The notes under the pieces: model-generated | What the model saw: only the letters and a program-made list of their open reading frames with translations | Databases searched by the model: none | What the model was told of the DNA's origin: nothing | NCBI RefSeq assembly: GCF_028769735.1 | Contig: NC_088175.1 | Coordinates: forward strand, 5,952,001-6,016,000 | Direction: 5' to 3' | Length of the DNA: 64,000 bases | From: Zonotrichia leucophrys gambelii | Taxonomy: Eukaryota > Chordata > Aves > Passeriformes > Passerellidae | Shown: positions 53,101-63,222 of the stretch, one piece after another | How the letters are laid out: each line of letters starts with the position of its first letter | How positions within the stretch are numbered: position 1 is the stretch's first letter | Translations under genes and position numbers: made by a program

Positions 53101-55479
53101 ACAGTCTGCCCGGTTTAAGGCAGAATTACATCCTGTCCATTTAGGTAACAATAGCTCTCTCCCCTTTATGACAGCTACAAGACAGAACTTTTGATTCTGA
53201 AAAGTTCACATGATCAGTTGACAGGCTGGCAGCCTGTTCCTGTTTCACTTTTGTACACAGACAAAACAGTTACTTCCAACTGAAGTTCCAAAATAAACTC
53301 CCAAGCAGCAAGTATTGCAGATTTAAGTCAGACCTCTTCCCATTTCATTTAAAGTTTTCCTTAGACTGAGTCAATCTATTTCAGCTCTTTCTTTAGGTTC
53401 ACTTCACTAAAGTATTATACATATAGAATATGCAGTATTATCTTACATAGTTAATACTGTAAAAGGTCATGGAGATTAATTCTGTCCTAACAATGTGTAT
53501 GTTTCACTCTATTGAGAGAAAAAAGTGTTTCACATTCACACTGTCACACGTATAAATGCCTCCTGAGTTCACAAACTCAAATTTCTCAGCTACTGTACAT
53601 CATACCAGTAGCTTTTAGCATCTAAAACAATATCCAAATACCCAGCTCAAGAAGTCTTTTGTAATTTGATATAATTATTCCACTCCTTACTGTCAACGAA
53701 GTTCCAGCCTTTAGATTTTTATTTCTCAGAAGTGTGGCAAGAGATGACTAAGAGAACTTGCAAGAATCACATGTGCCATTACTAAACTACATAAAGGCCT
53801 GCTCTGTGAGCTGAGGGAGAGAACTCTGCATGGAAAAAACAAACATAGCAAGACCCAAACACAGCAACGATTTAGGATATAGATTTTCAGAGATACTGCT
53901 CCTCAGGATACCTTGTAAAGACTGCAAGTGGTTGTAAGCAGGGAATACAGTCCAATACTAAATACTCCTCGTATGCCTAAAGAAGCCATTGTCCAAGCAC
54001 CATTTGAAACATACCTAGATTATTAAAATTCACTAAAGAGTGAAACTAAATACACACAGACACACTTTCACATATAATTATACAAGACATATCAGATCTG
54101 TTAGGTCACAGTCAACAAACAAGCACGTAGACTTTAAACTCCTGCTGTGCCGACATTTTACAGAAAGTAGGAGTGCTGGGGGCACTACCCAGGACACAGC
54201 AGATCCAGGCATAATCCCCTGCTCATCCACGAGCTTCCTGCACAGCCTCCTGCGAGTCTCTAGCTCCCTGTGCCCCCATCCCATGCTGAATAGTGAGCTA
54301 AAAGCAGGAAGGTTTCAAGGTACTCACATGATGGCACCTGAGACCCGAGCATGTAAAATAACAAACGTCCACTATGTGAAACAAACAGCTGACATTCATT
54401 ATATCTGTGTTTACATCATGTGTTCACCTAGCACGGCAAATTCCCAATTGTTCTCTGAATCCCATAAAATCAAGGGGTTGTTCATAAATATGGTGACCTG
54501 AGAGATCGAAAGCGTGCACTGTCCTGCATCCAATAATGACAAGCAAGGAGTCTCTCTCTCAAGTACATCAATCCTTCTTTCCTGCAAAAGCAACTTTCTC
54601 TCTGTCAATTATCTGATATTTAAGACTCATCTCACTGCACCGCTCCCATTTAGAAACAATTCTAAAACCAACCCACATTTCTAAGTCATAACAAAGGCCT
54701 AAAGCTGCACGGAATGCTTCAGCCATGCAACCAAAGCTCGGAAGATCCTGGAAGCAGGGATTTGACACCACCATAATCACAACAGGCATTAGCGTGTCCA
54801 GCAAATTCTGACCTGAAGCAGCAGGTGAAGGAGGCCCAGGGAGGGAAAGCCAACCAGCCCTCATTCCGCACAAGGAGGGCCCAAGCGATCGCATCCCTGC
54901 ACAGGGCCCACACACACACACACACAGAGCTCCCGCCGGTGACACCGTATCTGGAGCAGCCCCGAGCACCGGCCCGGCACCGATGTCCTCACACCGCCCT
55001 CGCCCCAGGCCCGCTGTCCCCCTCGCCAGGCGCTCCCCGGTTAACCGGGAGCTCGGCGGGAGCCGAGGAGCCGCCGGCCCCGCGGCCGGGGGAGGGGGCA
55101 CGGCGAGGGAGGGGCGGCCCGGCCTCGCTCCCCCGCCCCCGGCGCGGCCCCGGGGCTCCCGCACCCCGGCGGGCGGGCGGCGCGGAGCCCCCAGAGTCCC
55201 CGCCCCATCCCGGCGGGGGAGCCCCGGTACCTTGCGGACCCCCTTGTAGATGTAGAAGTAGAGCTCCCGGCCCACATTGAAGCAGAGCCGGTCCCCGTTG
55301 CCGCTCTGGTCGTTGACGTTGACGAAGGAGACGCGGACGGGGTTGGAGCCCTGCGAGTTGAAGGGCACGCGGTTAGGCCGGCTGTACTCCGAGTGGCTCA
55401 GCAGCTTGTACAGCCCCTCCCGGGTGGTGAACTGGGTCTTAATCTCGTTCATCTCCTTCCCACCTCCCTCCGCCGCCAT
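21828..55479 (-). CDS. WDR20: WDR20, WD-repeat cofactor of USP12/USP46 (three coding exons)
   Basis: The joined exons 55479-55231, 28051-27869 and 23123-21828 encode 575 residues, against about 569 recalled for human WDR20, and match it almost residue for residue. Known role: a beta-propeller protein that binds USP12 or USP46 together with UAF1/WDR48 and raises deubiquitinase activity; it is reported to shuttle between cytoplasm and nucleus. Seen here: an N-terminal conserved block (1-144), WD-type blades near 151-180, 221-250 (FSPDGKFLACVSQDG), 263-291 (WSPDGKYIVTGGEDD) and 304-382. The last blade is interrupted by an acidic/serine-rich loop (320-359). A low-complexity Ser/Pro/Gly/His linker (395-524) follows, then a closing strand segment (540-564, LTVLIFLEDCIVTACQEG). 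Both introns are phase 0. Relative to the human protein as I recall it there is a six-residue insertion near 413-418. I see no frame disruption. DMWD is the nearest paralogue but fits less well. Confidence 0.97.
23124..27868 (-). other. WDR20 intron 2
   Basis: 4745 bases between GTAAGT (27868 downward) and the TTTTTCACAG acceptor. AT-rich, no recognisable transposon, no open frame with family resemblance. Confidence 0.9.
27869..28051 (-). CDS. WDR20: WDR20 coding exon 2
   Basis: 183 bases encoding residues 84-144, from AADLSKPIDKRIYKGTQ to KKETSKLFNEE, exactly 61 codons. The acceptor is CTCTCTTTGCAG just upstream and the donor is GAA followed by GTAAGT. Both neighbouring junctions are phase 0, so skipping this exon would keep the reading frame. 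It supplies an early propeller segment (VSLLVGFSAGQVQLIDP). Confidence 0.96.
40854..40876. repeat. Imperfect (TTG)n repeat
   Basis: About seven TTG-type units with one T-run interruption, in WDR20 intron 1. Confidence 0.85.
44390..45285 (-). mobile_element. Degenerate solo LTR of an avian endogenous retrovirus-type element
   Basis: About 0.9 kb of GC-richer sequence inside WDR20 intron 1 resembles a common avian LTR as I recall it. It runs from TGTGGTGAGC and GGCTGGATGCC at the left, through GGCAAAACAGACTTGACC, a block of imperfect repeats (CTGCTCC...GGG...CCCACAGG types, about 44690-45030), to ACATATTATCACAGAGGTG. Read on the minus strand it has a TATA-like ATATGTTTAAGG near 45160 and an AATAAA near 44565 in the correct order for an LTR, so it lies in the sense of WDR20. 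No internal viral genes, primer-binding site or second LTR are seen. The outer ends are blurred by mutation. Confidence 0.7.
52214..52435 (-). other. Unassigned 73-codon open frame in WDR20 intron 1
   Basis: On the WDR20 strand an ATG opens a 73-residue frame (MFPGNLDPSKAPGGEVRSGI..., ending SSLYEGS) with a balanced, soluble-protein-like composition. About 145 bases after the stop, on the same strand, is a run of ten A residues (T run at 52060-52069). That layout could be a small retroposed fragment. I could not recognise the protein, and there is no clear poly(A) signal before the A run. Confidence 0.25.
52801..52850. repeat. A-rich low-complexity tract
   Basis: About 50 bases of A runs separated by single T, G or C bases, in WDR20 intron 1. 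Confidence 0.85.
54909..54926. repeat. (CA)9 microsatellite
   Basis: Nine uninterrupted CA units just inside WDR20 intron 1, at the edge of the CpG island. Confidence 0.95.
55231..55479 (-). CDS. WDR20: WDR20 coding exon 1
   Basis: Encodes residues 1-83, from MAAEGGGKEMNEIKTQF to RELYFYIYKGVRK. The start is chosen because the ATG (plus-strand CAT at 55477-55479) opens the family N-terminus and sits in the context CCAAGATGGCGGCGG. The exon ends after a full AAG codon and is followed by the donor GTACCG (55230-55225), so the intron is phase 0. The frame stays open far into the intron only because the DNA is GC-rich; that extension is not coding. Confidence 0.96.
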
Positions 55480-55484
55480 CTTGG
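55471..55484 (-). promoter_or_regulatory. YY1-type motif overlapping the WDR20 start codon
   Basis: On the minus strand the sequence reads CCAAGATGGCGGCG, matching the known YY1 core AAGATGGCGGC. It overlaps the initiator ATG. YY1 sites just downstream of the start are common in TATA-less housekeeping promoters, where they help place transcription initiation. The motif is seen directly; binding is inferred. Confidence 0.6.
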
Positions 55485-55800
55485 AAAGGAGCGCTCATCC
55501 TGCCCCAGTGCCCGGATGTGCCGACACTGCGCAGCCGCCGGCGCGCGCGCGGCCCCTGCGCGCGGGGGCGACACGAGGAGGCGGGGCCGGCGGGGCCTGT
55601 TTACCGCGCGACTGCGCGCGCGCCGGGCCCGCGCGCCCGGGGGGCGGGGAAAGGGGCGTGGTTTGGGGCTGGGGCGGGGCTCGGGGCGGGAGGCGCGGCG
55701 TGCCTGAGGGGCCCGGCCGGGGACACCGCGCTCGGCGTCGCGGCCCCGCAGGGCCGTCCCGGAGAGCAGCACTGCCGCCGGAGCGCTCCTGGGTGTCTGC
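55480..55800 (-). promoter_or_regulatory. WDR20 promoter and 5' UTR region
   Basis: Very GC-rich, CpG-dense DNA immediately upstream of the WDR20 start codon, with GC boxes of the GGGGCGGGGC type near 55635-55690 and runs of GCGCGC near 55540-55635. I see no TATA box, as expected for a housekeeping CpG-island promoter. The exact transcription start cannot be read from the sequence. A CR1 fragment begins at about 55808 and ends the GC-rich block. Confidence 0.7.
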
Positions 55801-55807
55801 AGTGAGC

Positions 55808-56178
55808 GGGACTCCACTCCCTCTCTGGGCAGCCTGTCCCAGTGCACGGTCACTGCACAGTAAAGAAGTTCCTCCTCATGTTCGTGTGCAAGTTCTGTGC
55901 ATCAGTTTCTGCCCGTGGCAGAGCGAGGAGGGCCTGGCTCCATCCTCTGACAGCCCTCCTTTAGATATTTATACACATTGATGAGGTCTCCTCCCAGTCA
56001 GCTTTTCTCAAGGCGGGACAGGCCCAGCTCCTCTGCCTTTCCTCCCAGGAGAGATGCTCCAGTCCTTTAATCATTTTTGTAGCTCTCCACTGGACCCAGC
56101 CAGGAGCTCCACATCTCCCTTGTGCTGCAGAGCCCAGAACCGCAACCAGCGCTGCAGGTGTGGCCTCAGCAGGCTCAC
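55808..56178 (-). mobile_element. CR1 LINE fragment (3' part of ORF2)
   Basis: The minus strand encodes ATKMIKGLEHLSWEERQR, the hallmark C-terminal stretch of avian CR1 ORF2, followed by INVYKYL-like sequence (TATTTATACACATTGATGAG on the plus strand) and GACAGGCTGCCCAGAGAGG. The reading frame is broken and the element is 5' truncated, as CR1 copies usually are. It lies about 330 bases upstream of the WDR20 start codon, in the same orientation as the gene. Confidence 0.9.
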
Positions 56179-59100
56179 CCAGCATGGTGGCTCCATGGGC
56201 CGCTGCTCTGGAGATGGGAGAGAGGGAGGTCATGAGCAGGGGCTTTGTGCCCCCACAGGGCCCTGCTGCCCTGGGATGTGGGCATCAGTGCCAGCACAGC
56301 GTGGGGTGGGGTGATCCCCGCTGCTGGAATCAGGAGGTGTCCGTGTGCAGCGCTGGTTTTGGGGCAATGACTCCCAGGTGAGAGTCCCCATTCACCTCAC
56401 AGGGAGGCACCACAGCCCTGGCCATCTCCACTGGCTCGTTTGCCCATAGGGGACTTGCCAGTGCCTGGAGCCTGGTGAGGTTCCTGCTGTGGCAGTCTGT
56501 CAGTGTAGGAACAGCAAATCCAGATGTGCAGCTGTGCTTTGACTTCATGCCAAGCTCAGGTGCCCTGATGGAGATGGTGCCTCCATCCCTCCAGCCCTGC
56601 ACCAGCCTCCAACCTGCTGCAGGCAGAGCCAGGCCTGGGAGTTGGCCTGAGGTGTGAACCTGAAAAACTGGTTATCAAATCACTCACCCCATTGTTCTGA
56701 TCATCCTGCAGCCATGCAGCCAAGCTGTGTTGCATGGGGAACCAGATCAATATCAGATGGAGGTGGCACAGGGCTGGGAAGGATTGCATTCACTGGGCAG
56801 GGAGGCAGGACTGTTTCTTCTGACAGCAGTTTCAGCTTTAAGAGTTTGTTTGATTACAGCCTCATGACTGACTCAAACTGATCTAAGACTGATCTCCAGC
56901 TGGAAAAAAAAGATTTTGGCCCCTCCTCTACAGGTATTTCCATTTCTTGCCTTGCATCAGTTCTAGTAATCATGCAACCAAAGGGTGAGTCAGATCCACC
57001 TGAAAATTAACACACAGAGAAATTATGAGTTCTCAGGTAAGCAAAGTGTTGATCAGCAGCCAGGTTGATTCAACTCACCACACAACTGCTGGAGCCAAAA
57101 TAAGGAAGGAATTGGGAATGTGGGACTAGGGGAAGATAAGCAGCACAGAATTAGAACATCTTAAGTTAACAATAAAAAAACACACTTTCAAGGTATAGTT
57201 TCCTGCTGTAGCTGTGTGGCTCTAACATGACTGCTACCAAAGGCATTGTCCTGCTCTCTTCTTTCTGGACTATGACTGTCTGCTGCTACTCCTTCCTGTA
57301 CCAGCCACAGTCCTCTCCTGACCTCATGAGGAGCCATTTCTGAAAGGTAAATGGATAGACAATTCAACACCTTGCACATGTGAAATGAATATGGTTAAAC
57401 AAAAAACACTGACTCCTTAAGGGAATGGACAGCAGGACCTTCCTGCTTTCCATTACATCAGCTCAGCTGAAGAAGTCCACTCAGCCTTCCAGACTGCAGG
57501 GGGTTAAAGGGATTTAGTTTCAAGTCAATTAAGTTCAAAGAGATTTTGTTTGTGCTGAATACTGTCTTGCTGCTGACCATCAAAATATTAGTCAAAAATA
57601 GCTGAGAGACACAAAACAGCCAAGAATCTCCAGAACAGAGTATGTATCTGAGTGAATACTGAACAAGTACAGATGATTAGACTTCTAAAAGGCCAAGTAT
57701 TGAAGACTTGCTTGAAATTCTTAAGATAAAGCCAATCAATAATGACCAATGGATCTTGTCAGCTTATCAGCCAGTCCTGCCAGATGGTATTGATGACCTC
57801 CTAAAAGCACATAAAGTAGGTAAGCAGCCCTGCATTTTTTTAATCATGTTAAGAGTGATTGTTTCATAAAGAAATTTCATTAATGGACTTACAGAGAGAA
57901 AGAGTATTTTCTTCCACCAAAGAATCACCAAAGAAGAGCAGGAACAGCAAGGATCTCTAAATAGTAATATTCAAAACAGATGTAACAACAACAACGAAAT
58001 TTAAAAAAAAAAGTGTTGCTCCAAGCAGGCGTACTCAGTATGTCTTATTCATTACCCACTGACAAGACAGGATAGATCACTCTGAAGAAGAAAGCAGGCA
58101 ACCTTGGTAGAGGGCCTGTGTGGAATGCAAATCACACTGAAGCCACAGCAGGCCATCTGTCACTGATGGAATGAGTGTGATCCAAAGAATAAACAAAGTT
58201 AACAAGTACCTGGTTATCAGCAGTACATGATGGTGCAGAAAGTCAAAGAATTGATGTAGTGTTTAACATTTACAAGAAACATCAATAAAAGCTGCTGAGA
58301 GATTCCACGGAGAATCCAAGACAAATATTCATTTGAAAAACACAGCTGCAAGTCACAAGAACACTATTGTACAACCCCATCAACAATGCTCATCAAATAC
58401 TAGGAGAAAAAGATATTACAGAGATAAATCTTATGGAAAAAGTTCCCTGTACCACTTGAAAATTATTCTGTTTCAAGCCAGCCAAGGATGATAGTTCTGA
58501 AACGATCTCATGAGGACACCCCAAATGAGTTGTTTTGTATGCACCACACAACCAATAAACTGCAGTCAGTCACAATCACTGCTGTATTGTGCCTTCACCT
58601 TTTTGCAAATTGTTTTGGCAAATTGGAAAACAGACATGAGCAAAATTCACTAAGAGTAATAAAATAGTGTGGTCCTTTGAGATTGCTTTATGCAGGACAT
58701 AAATTGGTCCTGCAACTTTCCAGAATGTAATAGTAATAGTGCTTTTACTGGACATGAAGAACCTGCAAGAACAGTTATGAACAAAACTTTCCTGTGTTTG
58801 AGTTTGAATGTTGTCTGTTACTTCCCAAAAAGTGCAGCAACTGGTATTAGCTTTTACCAGCTTTTCTGAGACAAAAAAAAAGAGCAGGGTGACTACACCC
58901 ATACTGCATCAGGCAAACTGTCTATTCCAGCAAGCACTGCCTGCAGATTATGCTGCAGAAATCAGGAGACCATCTCTGCACTGTCTGTCAGCTATAGCAG
59001 GTCTGTCAAGTCTTTCTGGGACTTCTGATGCCCAAAACAATTTAGGCATTTAGTGTGACTGGCTTAAGAGTCAAGAGCGTCAAAAGCTCTGCAATATGTC

Positions 59101-62100
59101 AAATTTTAATAACTTTTGAATGTGTGTGAGTTACTAACAGGTACAGAGACATGTAAGGAACACATCTGAGCTAGGCAAAAGTTTGTGCTGGTGGGAGGGT
59201 GGCATGAAAGTTCCATTTAATATGGGGAGAAGAAAAAGGAAATGTATTTTCAAGTACTTACAGGGTCTTTAAAGTACATTTAACTTGCTTTCATCATGAG
59301 AAGTTATTGTTTCTGGCATAGTTTCATAGCTGCTTATTTGCATTAGGAATCTCTTCTTAACCACTGCATACATTTAACATTAAATATGTGAGGTAATGCA
59401 TTATGTATTGCAAAGTGAAAGGGTGTCACAAGGAAATTTCTGCTCTCCTAGAACACATTTCATGTTGTTTATACTTGTATCCTTCCACAGAGGAGCAAGA
59501 GCATGTGAAACATTTTGTTTTCATAGAGTGAGGGTTAATTACTGAGAAACAAACGTCTTTAAAACAGACATTTGGATTGAAGGAAGCAAGGTAAAATGAG
59601 TCTGCTTTGTAGCTGGGATAGGATGAGGGGTGAACTCTGTTGTTGTCTTTGGAAAACTTCATTCTGCTGTTTGCAATCAGGTCTCTGTGAATTGTCTCCT
59701 GAAAAGAGTACCTTGCCTCCATGGCCAGGAGTGCTGTTCTTGTCAACAACAGTTATTATCTTGGAACTGTAGTTGTGCTGGAAATTATGTTCTCTGAAGA
59801 TAAGACTGAGATATTGAATTTAATTTAAATTCTACGGAAAGCCAGAGAGATTGGTTTGATATACCTACAAATAACTTGTGTTTCCAAGCTGTGCTGCAGC
59901 ATTATGTACTTCTCAAAACTCCCTAAATAGGGAAGACATATTGTCCATATAAACAGTACTGCTGTAATCAGCTGAGGAATGACAACCTGTGAATAAATAA
60001 GTTCTGATTGTTGGTGAGCAGCAGCAGCTCAGTTTCTCACAAAACTGGAATTTCTAGACAGTGTTGCAGTGTGAGAATGCAGTGCCATTGAGACAGCCAA
60101 GGACACTCCTAAAGTGCAGTCTGCAATAGACACTTGAATGTTTGTAATTCAAGAAACAATAGATTCAGCAAATACGTGCTTCAAAATTATTTTCTCTTTC
60201 ATCAGAACTGGCTGTTTCACTCAGCTGGTTTGCATTGGGAAGCTTGTGGTTATTGAGTTACAATAATGCATGGTTGGTTATTGATGAGTCTTGCAGGTCA
60301 GCCAAGCAACCTGCAACAGTGAGTTAACAGTCAACCATGCAAGAAAAGTGGCTGCCAGTGTGTGATTTAGGAGTCCCTAAGCAGAACAAGAAATAAGGAA
60401 AGCTGAGAAAGGTGTCCTTGGAAAGAACTGACTTTAACAGTCAAGGAAAGGGAAGCATTACCGGCATAAAAAAAACCCACAAACAAACGGTCTTAGTTTA
60501 AAGGTGACCAGATTCAGGAGCCTCTGAACATTTTGAACAGAAGACAGGTATGTGCATGTGCATCTTAAGTTTATGTCAGGTTCTTCAGTGTCCCCCAGGT
60601 CACCTACCTAGCTGATAGTGAGATCTTTCTCTGTTGCTTTGGTGAATTACACAAAGAGGAACTGAAAACTTGTGAGCACATTCTTCATTCCTTTATCACC
60701 TTTCTCACATCTCAGAGGTTGCAGAGAGCTTCAGAAAAAGCATGGCTATCTGCTTTCTGTCCAGTCATAGGAGGAGATTATCTATCAGTGTCACAAGCAT
60801 AATTTCATTTCCATGGCTGGAATCACTGTCTCAAAATTGTTTTAGATGAAGCATTGAAGCTTTAGATAAATGATCATCTAATGGGAATTTTTATGAGTTT
60901 TTCCATAAGCTCACTGAAGCATGGGAGCTCTGGATACTGCACAGCGCTGGCTGTTCATTCAGTGCTGGTTGAATCATTGCACATTTAAAGAAAGGAGAGT
61001 TTATTTCCCTGAATTATGTGCTGGCTCCATTCTGGTCATCATTATGTACTGGCTTCATTATGGTCATGTGGTCACTGATTTTCATTTGCAAGTCTAGAAG
61101 GGCATAAGTTAAATTCACATGGCTTTTCCACCCATCTGGTGTCCAGAACTTACTCATATGTAGGAAGATTATGTACAACTTTTTAGATAAAATTTACCAG
61201 TACAGTATTTTCCATCAAAGTGGGGATAGCTTTTTATGATTGGGGTTTTGTCATCTACAAGATGACAAAACTGAGGAGAAAGGGTATTTATTTATTATTA
61301 TTACATATGTACTCTTACATCATTACCATAGGTACCTTATAATTTCATCACACACAAAATTTAATTAATCATAAAAAATTATAATCACTCAGGCTTTCAG
61401 CAGCCTAAGTGTCTGTCTAAAGTCTGACTTTCTCCATGCCTAATGAGACTTGTTCACATTTAATCTCTCTCCTCACTTTCTCTCACTGCATACATAAAGC
61501 AAGGCATGGTGTTACTAAAGAAAGGTGTGATTTAGAAGATTACCTGTGTAGAGTAGGCTCTTGGGTCCCTGCTTTTCTGGTTTATCTGAAACCATCATCA
61601 TTATGCAGCTCATACAATATTGTTCTTATATAACAAGCACTTCTCAGTAATCATGTAATCAAGTATGCACATTCCTGTGACTTTCCTTGTCTTTAGCCTC
61701 CATCTTTCTAAGGCCAGGTGCTAGGTATAACAAGATTTATGTCATTTTCTAATAGCTGCTTTGTTGGTTGAGTTAAATCCCATCTGAAGTCTGTTTGTTC
61801 ACTGTCATTTTTCTTTTCATGAGTAGGTATAACAAGCTAAAATCAAATGTAGGGTAGATGTGTATTAAATCTTCATGTATTTTCCTTGTTTTCAGTAGTA
61901 AAAATGATGGAATTGCTTCTTATAGGCATGGTAAAATACAGAGAGCACCAGTCTGACATCTTTCACAGGGAATTTCTTTCAATTTTCAAATACTAACTTC
62001 TTGATTCAGTGATGTGACACAGATGAGGACATTTGATATATGCACTGGCATACAGATATTTCCTTTTTTTTTAATCAGTTAACTAAAACTCTGCAGTGAT

Positions 62101-63139
62101 GTCTAAATATGTTGAATCTCTACAGGAAGATAAATCTGCGGGGTGGATCTATGTGACAGGATCAGTCTCTGCATCAGTGTTGCAAAGGAGAAGGGAAAGC
62201 TCTGCACATTTATAAACAAACTGATGTTTACAACTTTCACTTATTTAAACATAGATAAAAGTATAATAATTAGGAATTGATCTCAACATAAACCTTCAAC
62301 TTTTATATATGTGGTTTTATAGTTGTTTATAGAGTTTTTTAAAAGTTAAAAATAAGCAAGCCTGATCCAAGCAAAAGATTTCCTGAGACAGCTATTGGTT
62401 TGTGGGGTGGGAGAGAATGGTTGAATAGTTAAACATATGATTCATGGAAAATTAATTTAACAAAGTATCTATTAAAAATAGTGGACTCATTGAAGGGGTT
62501 AACTTAAAAAAAAAAGAAACCAAACAACTTTTATAAGGTTAAAACTCCTGTGCTATATACACAAATATATATTGCTCTCTCTACCTATCTCTATATATTT
62601 GTTCAATATGACTCCTATCGAGAATATTTATATTTGCTGTATTAGCCCCATCTGGTGAGTTCTAACAGCATTGCAAACTGGACAGCCCTGGTGCTGCACT
62701 CATGTCCCAGCTCTTAGGTGGGTGGCAGGGCTTGGAGAGGGACCCTGCATTGCTCCCTTTGCCCACTGCACAGGGCACAAACACCAGCAGGAATGCTCAT
62801 TAGCATGGCAGTACCATGGCAGTACCACGGCTCATGAGCTTCTCTTCTGCTTTCATGGATTCATCTCCCAGGTCAGGGTGTCACTTTGTTTGTTTGCATC
62901 CAGAAACATGCACAGCCCATCAGTGCACCTGAGTCACCCCCATTCCCAGGAAATCTGCCATTTCTGAACCTTGGTGCTGCTCCAACCAAGGCCATGTGTG
63001 CCAGGGCTGAGCCCACTGCTCCTACAGAGACTTTACCTTTCAGTGTTTTTCTGGGAGGGCTGTGGTCCACTTTCTGTGAATGCAAAGGGATGTCACCCAG
63101 CAATTAGTTCATTTCACAGCAGCTGTTAGTGGACACAGT
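56179..63139. other. Intergenic DNA upstream of WDR20
   Basis: Moderately GC-rich up to about 56800, then AT-rich. Apart from the exon-like segment at 57681-57819 I see nothing assignable. In human the next gene in this direction is HSP90AA1; no Hsp90 coding sequence is visible here. Confidence 0.5.
57681..57819 (+). other. Unassigned exon-like open segment upstream of WDR20
   Basis: Open frame TSKRPSIEDLLEILKIKPIN, continuing NDQWILSAYQPVLPDGIDDL and LKAHKV, ending at a good donor (GTAG|GTAAGC at 57819-57820). It is preceded by a TAG that could serve as an acceptor AG but lacks a pyrimidine tract. The composition is strikingly protein-like. I do not recognise the family. A relic of a retroposed or lost gene is as likely as a live exon. 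Confidence 0.25.
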
Positions 63140-63222
63140 AATGGGCAACCTGCTCCAGGTGGCCCTGCTTGAGCAGAGAAAGATGAGGTTCCTCCCAGCC
63201 TCAAACACTCCATCATCCTGAA
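63140..63222 (+). mobile_element. CR1 LINE 3'-end scrap
   Basis: The plus strand has ATGGGCAACCTGCTCCAGGT, GGCCCTGCTTGAGCAG and then GTTCCTCCCAGCCTCAA, the characteristic order of the CR1 3' end, with an internal deletion where GGTTGGACTAGATGATC-type sequence is expected. No coding capacity. An old, degraded copy. Confidence 0.75.

Larger units (their letters stand above)
28052..55230 (-). other. WDR20 intron 1
   Basis: 27,179 bases between donor GTACCG and acceptor TTTGCAG. It holds the solo LTR (44390-45285), small simple repeats and the unassigned open frame at 52214-52435. Long first introns after a CpG-island exon are usual and often carry regulatory elements, but none can be identified here by eye. 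Confidence 0.9.
54940..55800. promoter_or_regulatory. CpG island over WDR20 exon 1
   Basis: From about 54940 to 55800 the sequence is dominated by G and C with abundant CG dinucleotides, unlike the AT-rich DNA on both sides. It covers the 5' UTR, exon 1 and the first ~290 bases of intron 1. The many overlapping open frames here on both strands follow from the composition and are not genes. Confidence 0.85.

Noticed and set aside
54568..55230. Extension of the WDR20 exon 1 frame by about 220 residues
   Set aside because: The family protein departs exactly at the GTACCG donor, and exon 2 continues the known sequence. The extension is open only because the DNA is GC-rich.
54825..55981. Large Arg/Pro/Gly/Ala-rich open frames on both strands around the CpG island
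   Set aside because: The composition reflects CpG-rich DNA and CR1 sequence; no domains, and they overlap the true exon 1 and promoter.
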